NCBI RefSeq assembly: GCF_030816935.1
Contig: NZ_JAUSYO010000001.1
Coordinates: forward strand, 2,666,001 to 2,730,000
Direction: 5' to 3'
DNA from: Arthrobacter sp. B3I9
Lineage (GTDB): Bacteria > Actinomycetota > Actinomycetes > Actinomycetales > Micrococcaceae
Length of the DNA: 64,000 nt
Within the stretch, counting starts at the first letter, position 1; every line of letters begins with the position of its first letter. Both the position numbers and the translations under genes were made by a program. This document shows positions 1-8,951 of this stretch, piece after piece. Below the pieces are notes generated by a model. The model worked only from the letters and a program-made list of their open reading frames with translations, ran no database searches and was not told the DNA's origin.

Positions 1-1713
1 GGCCTCGGCGTTGGCTTCGGCGGTTTCAGCGGTCGCGTCGGGCGTGGGTGCCGAGGACCGGGCGGAAATGAAAAGGGTGAGCACGGCGGAAAGAGTCGCC
101 GCGATGCCCGCGGCAAGGTAGACAGTCTGGAAGCCGTGGCCCAGGGATGTCCCTGCAGCGCCCTGGATCTGCTGCTTCACGGTACCGAGGGCCTGGACCA
201 GGCCGTCCACGGCCTGGGCGGGTGCGCCGCCGGCCGCTGCCTGGCCGGAGAACTGCGCGATCACGCCGTCCCAGCCGGAGAGGAAGCCCAGCGGCGGGAC
301 GTTCGACAACCCGGCTACAGCGGTGGCAGGCAACCCGGCCCCGCCGAGGATCCCGGTGAGGGGACCGGCGAAGACGCTGGCGCCAACCCCGAACGCGATG
401 GCTGAGCCGATCACGGGTCCCAGCGCGAAACCGAGGTCGCGCAGGAGGTTGGTGGTGGCGGACGCCATGCCGATGTGGTGCGGCTGGACGGTGTTGATGG
501 CAACAGCGGTGATGGATCCGACCGTGAGCGCGAACCCGATGCCCAACAGCAGGAGCGGGGTAATGAACGCCGTCCACGGAGTTCCGCCGAAGGCCTCCGG
601 GGTACCCAGGGCGAACGTCGAGAGCCAGAAGGCGGAGACGGCCATGAAACCGAACCCGGCCGTCAGCACCCAGCGCGGAGCCACATGGTGGATCAGCCAG
701 CCCACCACCGGGATGAACGCAAAGGCCGGGCCCTGGATGAACACGAACAGCACGCCGACCTGCCAGGCTTCGGCGAGGGCGAGTCCGCCGACAGCGACGC
801 TGGTGCTGAAGCAGACGGCAAGGAAGGCGAACATGCCGGTGACCGCAACGATGCCGGTGATGGAGTAGGCACTGTTACGGAACAGCGACAGGTGGATCAG
901 CGGCTGCGGGCTACGCATCTCGATGACGACGAAGGCCGCCAGGAGGAGGCCGCCGACGACGTAGCTGGCGATCACCTCGGCGCTGCCGAAACCGGCGTCG
1001 ACCGCCTGCACGGTGGCGAAAAGGACAGCGATCAAGCCCAGCGCGAGCGTCGCCTGACCTGGCAGGTCCATTTTGCGCCCCTCGGCGGCTGCCGAATCCT
1101 TCGCACGGACCGCAACGATGAGAACGGCGACGGCGATCGCGGCGGCGACGTAGTAGGCGACACGCCAACCACTGAAGGCGTTAGGTGCGCCTGGCCCGGC
1201 CCCCGGAACGGTGAAGGCCGCAGCCGTCAGGCCTGCCAACGTGGGAGAGATGACCGCGCCCAGCGAGAGGAACCCGGCCCAGGTCGCGATCACTTTCGCC
1301 CGGGCGCGGTGGTCCGGGGTGATCGCCGCGATCATGGACAGCGAAATCGGGAACAGAATGCCGGCCCCGATGCCGCCGACCGCCTGCGCCGCGATCATCA
1401 TTTCGGTGGTGGACGCCAGTGCCGCCAAGATCGACCCCGCGACGCTGACCACGGCGCCTGCGTACAGCAGCTTCTTGCGCCCGAACATGTCGCCCAGAAG
1501 CCCCCAGCTCAGCTCGAACACCACGATGCCCATCATGAACATGCCTGCGATCCAGGTCAGCCCCGCGCCGGAGGTGTGGAATTCGACGGCGAAGGTGCCG
1601 TTGAGGGCGCCTGGCAGGGCGTTGGTGATCTGGGCCAGCGTGACCGCACTGTAGGCGGCGACGAATGTGGCCCGTACCGAGCCGCGGCTCGAAATCGAGG
1701 GCGTCTGACTCAT
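1..1713 (-). CDS. MFS transporter, DHA2 (EmrB/QacA-type) family, C-terminus outside window
   Basis: The gene starts at the ATG at 1711-1713, with an AAAGGAG-like ribosome site just upstream, and stays open to base 1, giving at least 571 codons; its stop lies outside the window. The first loop has the MFS motif A signature (GDMFGRKKLLYAG) after two hydrophobic helices. The many hydrophobic segments and the length fit the 14-helix DHA2 drug:proton antiporter group. The extracytoplasmic region before the last helix (AQFSGQAAAGGAPAQAV) is rich in Ala, Gly and Gln, as often seen in this group. It diverges from the hydrolase operon at 1972 and shares its 258-base control region. An export or uptake role for that operon's substrate or product is inferred from position only. 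Confidence 0.85.
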   Translation of the reverse strand, partial: MSQTPSISSRGSVRATFVAAYSAVTLAQITNALPGALNGTFAVEFHTSGAGLTWIAGMFMMGIVVFELSWGLLGDMFGRKKLLYAGAVVSVAGSILAALASTTEMMIAAQAVGGIGAGILFPISLSMIAAITPDHRARAKVIATWAGFLSLGAVISPTLAGLTAAAFTVPGAGPGAPNAFSGWRVAYYVAAAIAVAVLIVAVRAKDSAAAEGRKMDLPGQATLALGLIAVLFATVQAVDAGFGSAEVIASYVVGGLLLAAFVVIEMRSPQPLIHLSLFRNSAYSITGIVAVTGMFAFLAVCFSTSVAVGGLALAEAWQVGVLFVFIQGPAFAFIPVVGWLIHHVAPRWVLTAGFGFMAVSAFWLSTFALGTPEAFGGTPWTAFITPLLLLGIGFALTVGSITAVAINTVQPHHIGMASATTNLLRDLGFALGPVIGSAIAFGVGASVFAGPLTGILGGAGLPATAVAGLSNVPPLGFLSGWDGVIAQFSGQAAAGGAPAQAVDGLVQALGTVKQQIQGAAGTSLGHGFQTVYLAAGIAATLSAVLTLFISARSSAPTPDATAETAEANAEA

Positions 1714-1861
1714 CGATGAAACTCCTTTGTTTCGAAGTGTGTGTGGCGTTCACCACAGCTTGGAGCAAGCTTTACAGGCTGTCAAGGGCGCGTACGCAAC
1801 GTATGCTTCATAAACGCACCGTGCGAGCCGCGCATCGCCATACGCTCCGATTACATCTTTG

Positions 1862-1882
1862 ACACAATGTAAAGCATTGTGT
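1862..1882. promoter_or_regulatory. Perfect 8-bp-arm inverted repeat, likely operator between divergent genes
   Basis: ACACAATG and CATTGTGT are separated by TAAAG, a perfect dyad of 21 bp. It lies in an AT-richer stretch 90 bp upstream of the first hydrolase gene and about 150 bp upstream of the divergent MFS gene. A second, imperfect dyad (GCGTAC/GTATGC) lies at 1790-1806. Dyads of this size fit a GntR, IclR or TetR-type dimer. No regulator gene is adjacent inside the window, so the cognate protein is unknown. Confidence 0.55.
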
Positions 1883-1971
1883 GATGCTGGCTACACCGCA
1901 ACGGAGCAACGGCCCGGCCGAACTCCGCGGCGCTCCTGCCCACAGCACCGGAACTCCAAGGGAGAAGCCAC

Positions 1972-3036
1972 ATGAGTCACCCCACACCCCCCGGCTACGG
2001 CGAGGCGATTGACGCCAACGCCGGGCAAACCGTCAACACGGTCCTGGGTCCAGTCCCGGCTTCCGAACTGGGAGTTGTCGCGGTCCATGAGGCCCTGCTG
2101 TCCGTACTCCCCGGCGCCCAGTACGCCCCGGACATCTCCATGGACCGGGCCGAGATCTTCGAGACCTTGGCCACCAAGCTCTCCGACTTCCGCAACCACG
2201 GCGGCGGCACCGTCGTCGACAGCACCGGCATGTTCCACGGCCGCGACCTCAAGCTCTACGAGGCACTGTCCCGCTCCACCGGCGTCCACATCATCGCCTC
2301 CACCGGCATGGGCCCCGAGGAAGAACTCGGCGGATATTTCCTGACCCCGCAGGCCAACCCGCCCACCCCGTGGCCGGCCGAAAAGTTCAGCGAACTCTTC
2401 GGCAAAGAGGTCAGCGAGGGGATGGTGGTCCCCCGCGTGGAGCGCCGCGCCGCCGCCGGCATCGTCACCACCATCGCAGACCGTGCCGGTATGACCCCAA
2501 CCGAGGAAAGCCTCTTCCGCGGCTCCGCCCGCGCCGCGAAGAACACCGGCATCGCGGTCTCCATCCGCTTCGGAGCCGATGCCCTGCACGACCTGGACAT
2601 CGTCCTGGACGAGCAGATCGGGGCCGACCGGGTCCTCGTCGGCGACCTGGACCGCAGTGACGCCAAAGGTGCCGCGCTCGAGGTGGCGGCCCGGGGAGCC
2701 TTCGTCGGCATCGACCATGTCGGCCTGAACGAGAACGCGGACTACCTCACCGACCACGAGCGCGCCGACCTGGTGCTTGATCTCGTCAAGGCCGGCCATG
2801 CCGACAAGATCATCCTTTCGGGCAACTCGATCGGCGTGGCCAAGGGCCTGCCGGAGTACAACCTGCCCTACAGCCACGTCCTGGCCACGTTCGTGCCGCT
2901 CCTCAAGACCCAGGGCCTAAGCGAAGACGACGCCCGGCGGATCCTTGTGGACAACCCGCGCAAGCTGCTGACCGTGCGCTCAGCGCGCCGCGGCCACCAG
3001 ACACCAACCTTTCAAACCTCCGAGGTGAACGCATGA
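1972..3036 (+). CDS. Phosphotriesterase-family protein lacking the metal centre (pseudoenzyme paralogue)
   Basis: The 354-residue protein follows the phosphotriesterase/lactonase TIM-barrel pattern and aligns along its length with the product of the next gene. The metal ligands are mostly gone. Only His39 of the HxH motif remains (HEA instead of HEH, so Ala41). The bridging Lys is Thr166, the next two His are Arg199 and Asp225, and the final Asp is Asn285. Fold-defining segments such as GGGTVVDSTG and DNPRKLL are kept, and the frame is intact, so this looks like a maintained non-metal paralogue and not a decaying gene. It overlaps the next start by four bases (ATGA), which suggests coupled translation and perhaps a mixed complex with the intact enzyme. 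A different chemistry is also possible. Confidence 0.8.
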   Translation: MSHPTPPGYGEAIDANAGQTVNTVLGPVPASELGVVAVHEALLSVLPGAQYAPDISMDRAEIFETLATKLSDFRNHGGGTVVDSTGMFHGRDLKLYEALSRSTGVHIIASTGMGPEEELGGYFLTPQANPPTPWPAEKFSELFGKEVSEGMVVPRVERRAAAGIVTTIADRAGMTPTEESLFRGSARAAKNTGIAVSIRFGADALHDLDIVLDEQIGADRVLVGDLDRSDAKGAALEVAARGAFVGIDHVGLNENADYLTDHERADLVLDLVKAGHADKIILSGNSIGVAKGLPEYNLPYSHVLATFVPLLKTQGLSEDDARRILVDNPRKLLTVRSARRGHQTPTFQTSEVNA

Positions 3037-3986
3037 CCAAGGTCAATACAGTGCTGGGAACCATCCCGGCCGAAGAACTGGAAATCGTGGCGGTCCACGA
3101 ACACATCGGCTACGGCATGCCCGGGTCCGAATTGGACACCAAGTGGTGGAAGTCCCCGGAGCAGGCCTACGAGGAGACCGTGCCGAAGCTGCGGAAGTTC
3201 CGTGAATACGGCGGCGGCACCTTCGTGGACGCCACGGGCATCTGCAACGGCCGTGACGTCGACTACTACAAGTCCCTGTCGCAGAAAACGGGTGTGCACA
3301 TCGTGGCGTGCACCGGCTTCGTCGGCGGCGACACCGCACTGCCGCACTTCTCCCGCGCCAGCGTGGACTACCTCGCGAAGGTATTCATCCACGAGATCAC
3401 CGTCGGCATCGGCAATACCGGTGCCAAGGCCGGCGTCATCAAGGTCGGCGTGAGCCGCGGCCGCCGGATGACCGACCTGGATAAGCGCATATACCGGGCC
3501 GCGGCGCGCGCCGCCGTCGTCACCGGTGCACCGATCCTGACCCACCTGGCCATTGACCCCGAACCGGCCGTGACAATCTTCAACGAAGAGGGCCTGCCGC
3601 TGGACCGGGTGCTGTTCGGCCACGCCGACGACGGCCTGAACGCACCGATCACTCCGCACGACTGGATCTACGAGCAGGGCGGCCGGATCGGCTTCGACAC
3701 CTTCGGGTACGACCTGGAACTGCCGGATCCGCCGTTCTGGGGCCGCAAGCGCGCAGAACGCATGCAGCACTTCGTCAACCTCGTGGAGAAAGGCTACGCA
3801 GACAAGCTCCTCGTCTCGGCAGACGCAAACTGTAGCCCGCTGGGCTGGCCCGGCGTGAGGGGGCACACCATCAACTACATCTTCGAGGACATGATCCCCG
3901 ACATGCGGGCGGCGGGCATCGACGACGCCACCCTCAAACTGCTGCTCCAGGACAACCCGGCCGACTTCCTGTCACTGCACGCCTGA
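3033..3986 (+). CDS. Phosphotriesterase-family metallohydrolase, probable lactonase or esterase
   Basis: The 317-residue protein carries every ligand expected for the binuclear metal site of the phosphotriesterase-like lactonase family: His22 and His24 (VHEHIG), carboxylated Lys137 (AGVIKVG), His171 (ILTHLA), His197 (LFGHADD) and Asp264 (VSADAN). Length and spacing match phosphotriesterase-like lactonases. Such enzymes hydrolyse lactones, and some hydrolyse phosphotriesters as a side activity. The substrate here cannot be read from sequence. The gene is coupled to the metal-less paralogue upstream and followed after 80 bases by the FAD monooxygenase. A monooxygenase product that is a lactone or ester would be a natural substrate (inference). 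Confidence 0.85.
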   Translation: MTKVNTVLGTIPAEELEIVAVHEHIGYGMPGSELDTKWWKSPEQAYEETVPKLRKFREYGGGTFVDATGICNGRDVDYYKSLSQKTGVHIVACTGFVGGDTALPHFSRASVDYLAKVFIHEITVGIGNTGAKAGVIKVGVSRGRRMTDLDKRIYRAAARAAVVTGAPILTHLAIDPEPAVTIFNEEGLPLDRVLFGHADDGLNAPITPHDWIYEQGGRIGFDTFGYDLELPDPPFWGRKRAERMQHFVNLVEKGYADKLLVSADANCSPLGWPGVRGHTINYIFEDMIPDMRAAGIDDATLKLLLQDNPADFLSLHA

Positions 3987-4066
3987 GCCGGGCACAGGCC
4001 AACACAACTTACCCGTTCCAGCAGGCACGGCCCGGGCCACGAAAGACTTAAGAAAGAGATGAAACC

Positions 4067-5192
4067 ATGAAGGCAGAAGAGATCAAGAACCTCAAGATCG
4101 CCATCGTCGGCGCAGGCTACGGCGGCGCTGCGGCGGCCAAGGCCCTGAGCCTGCTCGGTGCGGACGTCACGGTCTACGAGCAGGCTCCCCAGATGGGCGA
4201 AGTGGGCGCCGGCATCGGCCTGCGCCCCGCCACGATGGCCCGGTTTCGCCAGTGGGGAATCTTCGACGCGGTCGCCAAGGTGAGCTCGGCGAGCGACTTC
4301 TTCGAAATCCTCACGGCCACAGGCGACCCGATCATGAAGGACAGCTGGCCGGAGTTCGGCGAAGAGAAGCACACGTACCTCATCCACCGCCGCGACTTCA
4401 TCGAGGCCCTGCTCAGCGTGCTTCCAGAGGGCATGGTGCAGCTCGGCCACAGGTTGGAGACCATCGTGGACAAGGGCGCCCGCTCCGTCCTGACCTTTGC
4501 CAACGGCGAGAGAGCAGAGGCCGATCTGGTGGTCGGTGCCGACGGCATCAAATCCACAGTGCGCGAGCAGCTCTTCAGCGACAAGGGCCCGGTGTTCTCC
4601 GGCGAGCACGCCTACCGGGTGGTGATCTCCGCCGACGACGCCCACGGGATGGTCGTCGACGACAACCTGCGGATGTACATCGGCAAGGGCACCAAGGTTT
4701 ACCTGCTGCCGCTGCGGCACCGCAACCAGATGTCCTTCGACATCACCGCCCTGAACCCGGACGGGACCTGGGCACCGGCGATCACGAAGGAAGAACTCCT
4801 GAAGACCGTGGAAGGGTTCGATGAGCGGATCGTAGCCATTGCCCGCGGCCTGGACATGAGCACCGTCAACATCCGCGCCGTCTATGACATTGACCCAGTG
4901 GACACCTGGCACACCGACTCCGTGGTTCTGATGGGCGATGCGGCGCACTCAATGCTGCACCACCAGGGCCAGGCGCGCGAACTCCGCCATCGAGGACGCC
5001 GGAGCACTGGCCGACGCACTCGCCCAGGCCGGTTCGGTCCAAAAGGCCCTGGCGCTGTTCCAGGCAACCCGCAAGCCGGTGACGGACGAACTGCAGCGGA
5101 TCTCACGACAGGGGTGGAGCGAGGAAGAGGTCAACGACGTCTTCCCGGGTCAGAAGCCCAAGTCCCAGCAGCCCGTCCAGGTGGAGGCCTAA
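4067..5192 (+). pseudogene. Class A FAD-dependent aromatic monooxygenase, broken by a one-base insertion
   Basis: The first 300 codons encode a group A flavin monooxygenase of the salicylate/6-hydroxynicotinate hydroxylase type: a GxGxxG dinucleotide fold near the start (IVGAGYGGAAAAKAL), the DG motif (VVGADGIKST) and the GD motif (LMGDAAHSML). At about base 4974 the reading changes frame. Removing one C from GGCGCGCG restores the expected Gln-Gly-Gln-Gly-Ala-Asn followed by SAIEDAGALADALAQAG, which continues in the other frame to the stop at 5190-5192. Start ATG at 4067 follows AAGAAAGAGATGAAACC. As written it would give a truncated enzyme with a foreign tail. It may be a real mutation or a sequencing error. 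It sits between the lactonase pair and the esterase, four bases before the next ATG. Confidence 0.8.
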
Positions 5193-5196
5193 CCCC

Positions 5197-6147
5197 ATGA
5201 CCATCCATCCCGAAATCGCCAAAATCCTCAGCACCCTGCCGGCACCCGACGGCTCTCCGCTCAATCCCGAGGCTATGCGCGCCGGCGAGGCCGCGCAGGT
5301 TCCGCCAGTCGAGGACCGACTCCCGTTGCACTTGGTCGAGGACGCGACGGCTGTGACGGCGACGGGCGAGGTGCCCGTCCGCATCTACACGCCGGTGGAG
5401 GCGGACGCGTACGGCCTCCTTGTCTATTTCCACGGCGGCGCCTTCTTCCTGGGCAGCCTCGACACGCACGACCACGTGGCCCGTTCTTTGGCCAAGGAAA
5501 CCAGCCACAGGGTCATCTCCGTGGACTACCGCCTCGCGCCCGAGGCGGCCTTCCCGGCCGGGCTCGAGGACTGCTACGGCGTGGTCCGCTGGGCCGCGGA
5601 GCAGGGCGAAACCCTGAAGTGGGACGGAAAGAACCTCGCCGTCGCCGGTGACAGCTCGGGCGGCAACTTTGCAGCCGCCGTTACCGCCAAGGCCCACGAC
5701 GCCGGATTCGACGCCATCACCCACCAGATCCTGTTCTACCCATCCCTGGACCTGGACTTCGACGTCGACCGCTACCAGTCGCTTCGGGAGAACGCTGAAG
5801 GGTACGGGCTGGAAACGGCGGGCCTGCTGCCATTCAACTCCTTCTACCTGGACAGCGGGGCGGACCCCGCGGATGCGCTGGTCTCCCCCATTAAGCGTCA
5901 GGACCTTTCCGGCCTGCCGCCGGCCCTGATCGTGACTGCCGAGCACGACCCGCTGCGCGACGAAGGCGAGCTCTACGGCCGGCGGCTCACCGATGCGGGC
6001 GTGGAAGCGTCGGTGCGCCGCTATGCAGGCGCCAACCACGGCTTTGTCCAGAACTTCTCCTGGATTCCGGAGTTCTACGATGTGTTCGAAGAGGCGGCCG
6101 GGTTCCTGGGCAGGGGCGCCGGGACCAGCGGGGGCGCAGGACAATGA
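5197..6147 (+). CDS. Alpha/beta hydrolase of the hormone-sensitive-lipase (HSL) esterase family
   Basis: The 316-residue protein has the HSL oxyanion motif HGGAFF, the nucleophile elbow GDSSGG, the acid region TAEHDPLRDEGE and the catalytic His in ANHGF, in the right order and spacing for a cytoplasmic carboxylesterase. There is no signal peptide. It starts four bases after the end of the monooxygenase gene and its stop overlaps the next start, so it is in the middle of one transcript. It probably cleaves an ester intermediate of the cluster's unknown pathway. The family is broad, so the substrate cannot be given. Confidence 0.88.
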   Translation: MTIHPEIAKILSTLPAPDGSPLNPEAMRAGEAAQVPPVEDRLPLHLVEDATAVTATGEVPVRIYTPVEADAYGLLVYFHGGAFFLGSLDTHDHVARSLAKETSHRVISVDYRLAPEAAFPAGLEDCYGVVRWAAEQGETLKWDGKNLAVAGDSSGGNFAAAVTAKAHDAGFDAITHQILFYPSLDLDFDVDRYQSLRENAEGYGLETAGLLPFNSFYLDSGADPADALVSPIKRQDLSGLPPALIVTAEHDPLRDEGELYGRRLTDAGVEASVRRYAGANHGFVQNFSWIPEFYDVFEEAAGFLGRGAGTSGGAGQ

Positions 6148-7112
6148 TGAAACCGGTCGACGTCCACCCCCTGATCTCGCCGTGGGGGCGGTTCGGTCTC
6201 TACAGCTTCTTCATAGACGCCCCCGAACCCGCGATTGTCGATACGGGGATCGCGTCCTCCCCCGCCGAAGGCATGGCGCCGGCGCTGGCCGCAATCGGCC
6301 GCCGGATCGAGGACGTCCGCTGGATCCTGCTGACCCACGGACACATCGACCACATTGGGGGCGCATATGCCCTGTGGGAGCTCACCGGACGCCGCGCGCA
6401 GGTGGTCATCCACGAGGCCGACGCCCCGTTGTTGCGCTCGCGCCGCGCCCACGTGGACGAATACCTGTCGGGGAGGGGAAAGTATCTGCAGGACCCCGAC
6501 GGCGAAGCAAGGCTGACCGCTGCCACGAAGGCCGTGATTTCGGGCGAGATGGAGCCGGACCTGCTGGTGCGCGGCGGGGAGACTATTTCCCTTGGCGGCG
6601 ACGTCGCCGTCTCGGTCCACTCGATCCCGGGCCACACCCGCGGATCGGTCGCCTATGTCCTTGACGGCCAAAACGACGTGTTCGTCGGCGACGCTGTCCA
6701 GGTCCATGGTGCCGCCAACGGCTTCCCAGGATTCGTCGACCCGGCCGGCTACCGCTCCAGCCTCCAGTACCTCAGCGAGGAGATCCGGCCACGCCACCTC
6801 TACCTTGGTCACCCGTACCGACGTGCGGACGGCACACCGTACGGCGTGGAGCTCGACGCCGGCCAGGCGAAGGAAGCGCTTCAGGAGAGCCTGGCGGTCG
6901 AGGCGCGCGTCCGTGAGGCGGCCTGCGGCTGCCTGGCCGAGGGACTTCAGCAGACGGATTCGCCGTATTCCCCCTTCGCCCGGGCGGCAGCGGAGCTCGG
7001 CTACGAGTCAGACCCCGGCCTGGAGCCGTCCCCGTTCTTCACGACGCTCCACGGCTATCGCACGGCGTCGGACCACACGACAGAAAATGAGGAGATCAGC
7101 ACTCATGGATGA
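6144..7112 (+). CDS. Metallo-beta-lactamase-fold hydrolase
   Basis: The 322-residue protein has the metallo-beta-lactamase signature THGHIDHIGG (HxHxDH), then SIPGHTRGS with the next metal His, GDAVQ with the bridging Asp, and LGHP with the last His. This matches the glyoxalase II/lactonase branch that uses two metal ions. The region after residue about 240 is an added helical part. The start ATG at 6144 overlaps the esterase stop, and its own stop lies inside the start of the next gene (8-base overlap). In this operon it is a third type of ester, thioester or lactone hydrolase. Confidence 0.85.
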   Translation: MMKPVDVHPLISPWGRFGLYSFFIDAPEPAIVDTGIASSPAEGMAPALAAIGRRIEDVRWILLTHGHIDHIGGAYALWELTGRRAQVVIHEADAPLLRSRRAHVDEYLSGRGKYLQDPDGEARLTAATKAVISGEMEPDLLVRGGETISLGGDVAVSVHSIPGHTRGSVAYVLDGQNDVFVGDAVQVHGAANGFPGFVDPAGYRSSLQYLSEEIRPRHLYLGHPYRRADGTPYGVELDAGQAKEALQESLAVEARVREAACGCLAEGLQQTDSPYSPFARAAAELGYESDPGLEPSPFFTTLHGYRTASDHTTENEEISTHG

Positions 7113-8831
7113 CTTCCAGCTACTGGACGCCGGTGGCGAAAAGATCGCCGTGCGCAAAGAACTGCGGGTTCCCATGCGCGACGGCGTCGAGCTCGCTGCG
7201 GACGCCTACCAGGGTCCCGAGGACAAGCCCCGCCCTGCCTTGGTGGCGTTGAGCCCCTACGGCAAGGAACTGCAGGCCCTGGCCTTGACCACCCCGCCGC
7301 AGCGGCGCCCCAGCCCAATGTGGGACGGCTGCATCGAGGCGGGCGACATCGCGCGGATCGTCAAGGAGGACTACGTCCACGTCATCGGCGACCTGCGCGG
7401 CTCCGGCCACTCCGGCGGTGAGCACATCGGCAACTACAACGCCGGCGGAGTCTCGCTGGGCGAAGACGCGTACGACTTCATTGAGTGGGTCGCGGAGCAG
7501 CCATGGTGCGACGGCAACGTCGGCATGGTGGGGATCTCCTACTTCGGTTCCATGCAGGTGCTGGCCGCGGCCGAGCGCCCGCCGCACCTGAAGGCGATTT
7601 TCGTCTCCGGCGGACACTACGACTTCTACGAGACCACCTACCACGGCGGCATCATGTGGTTCATGCCGCGCGCCGCCCGCGAGGGCCGCGGCGGCGACTC
7701 CGGCTGGGCCTTCACCGATAACGTCAAGTCCCGCATGATCGAGAAGTACTCCCCCGCGGAGCTTAAGGAACTCGTCGCCAAGCGCCTTGAGGATCCTGAC
7801 GTCGCCGCCTGGCCCAACCTCGTCCACGTGCTGCATTACCCGAAGAACCACGAAGCCTGGTTCGACATCGTCATGAACGAACTGGACGGGGACTGGTACG
7901 AGGAGCGCAACCCCATCACGCTCGCCCCGAACATCGACATCCCGGTCTGGCTGCAGATCGACCAGGGCCGCGGCTGGACCATGGACGGCACGATCGAACT
8001 GTTCAAGGAGCTGAAGGGGCCCAAGAAGCTGGACATCGGCCCCTACCCGCCGATGCAGTCGCGGCCTTCATCGAGGAGCACGACAAGATGTTCCGGTGGT
8101 ACGAGTACTGGATCAAGGGCATCGACAACGGCGTGATGGATGGGCCGGCAGTCAGCGTCTTTGTGGAAGGTTCCCGCCAACTGGTGACCGCAGAGCAGTG
8201 GCCGCCCAAGGACGTCGAATACAGGCCGCTCTACCTGCGCCCGCGTCACAAGCTCGCGACCGGGCCGGAGCCGATGGGAGCGGAATACGCCGTGCCGGAT
8301 GGCTTTTACCAGGCGCCGCTGACCGTGACGGACAAGGTGGAGATCCTCAGCTGGTCCACCCCGCCCTTCGAGGAGGACACGGAAATGATCGGCACGGGTG
8401 CCGCGCACATCTTCGCCGAGATCGACCAACCGGATTCCAACTTCATCCTGCGCCTGTGGGACTACGCGCCCAACGGCAAGCGCCAGCTCATCACCAGCGG
8501 CTACCTCAAAGCCTCGCACCGCGAACTCGACGAACGCAGCACCGAGGGCAGCCCGGTCCACCCGCACACCCGCTCCGTTCCGGTTGAACCCGGCACGATC
8601 GAGGAATACGTGCTGCGGCTCTACCCGTTCGCCAACACCTTCAAAGCCGGACACACGCTCACCGTCGAACTGTCCAACGACGAGCCGCTGGCCGACGAGC
8701 ACAACGCCCTGCTGCCCCCCGACGCCTTCCACCTGCCGGTGGGCCGGCCTGTCACCCATAAGATCTACCGCGACGCTGCCCACCCGTCCCGGCTCGTCCT
8801 GCCCTTCACCACCAAGCGGTCGAGTAGCTGA
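7105..8831 (+). pseudogene. CocE/NonD-type alpha/beta hydrolase, broken by a one-base deletion
   Basis: The N-terminal part (about 320 codons) shows the CocE/NonD hydrolase fold: VPMRDGVELAADAY, GDLRGSGHSGG and the nucleophile elbow GISYFGSM with Ser in GxSxxG. After base 8060 one base is missing. The sequence then continues in another frame with AAFIEEHDKMFRWYEYW, the usual entry into the C-terminal jelly-roll domain, and runs to the stop at 8829-8831. Joined, the product would be about 575 residues, normal for the family (X-Pro dipeptidyl-peptidase-like acyl hydrolases, cocaine esterase relatives). The frameshift separates the Ser from the C-terminal part, so the gene as written is inactive unless the indel is a read error. 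It is the last gene of the operon. Confidence 0.8.
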
Positions 8832-8893
8832 CAAGAAATGACCCTTCGCACTCGCGGAAATGTTCCACAAGTGGACCGCATCTCCGTTCCGTG

Positions 8894-8940
8894 AGCACCA
8901 ATGAAGGCTCCGTCCGCTGGACGGAGCCTTCATTGGTGCT
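8894..8940. terminator. Perfect 22-bp-stem hairpin, bidirectional terminator
   Basis: The arms 8894-8915 and 8919-8940 are perfectly complementary around a 3-base loop. The hairpin lies between two convergent genes, 62 bases after the hydrolase stop and 11 bases beyond the MFS stop, and so serves both strands. Confidence 0.9.
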
Positions 8941-8951
8941 ACGAGGACGGC

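Noticed and set aside
475..1719. Long open frame on the plus strand opposite the first MFS gene (414 codons)
   Set aside because: It is rich in Arg, Asp, Gly and Gln with no fold pattern, and it is the complement of a clear membrane protein; GC-rich DNA gives such shadows.
1972..8831. Quorum-quenching locus based on lactonase homologues
   Set aside because: No LuxI/LuxR genes are present and the mixture of four hydrolase folds with a monooxygenase fits catabolism better; substrate evidence is absent.
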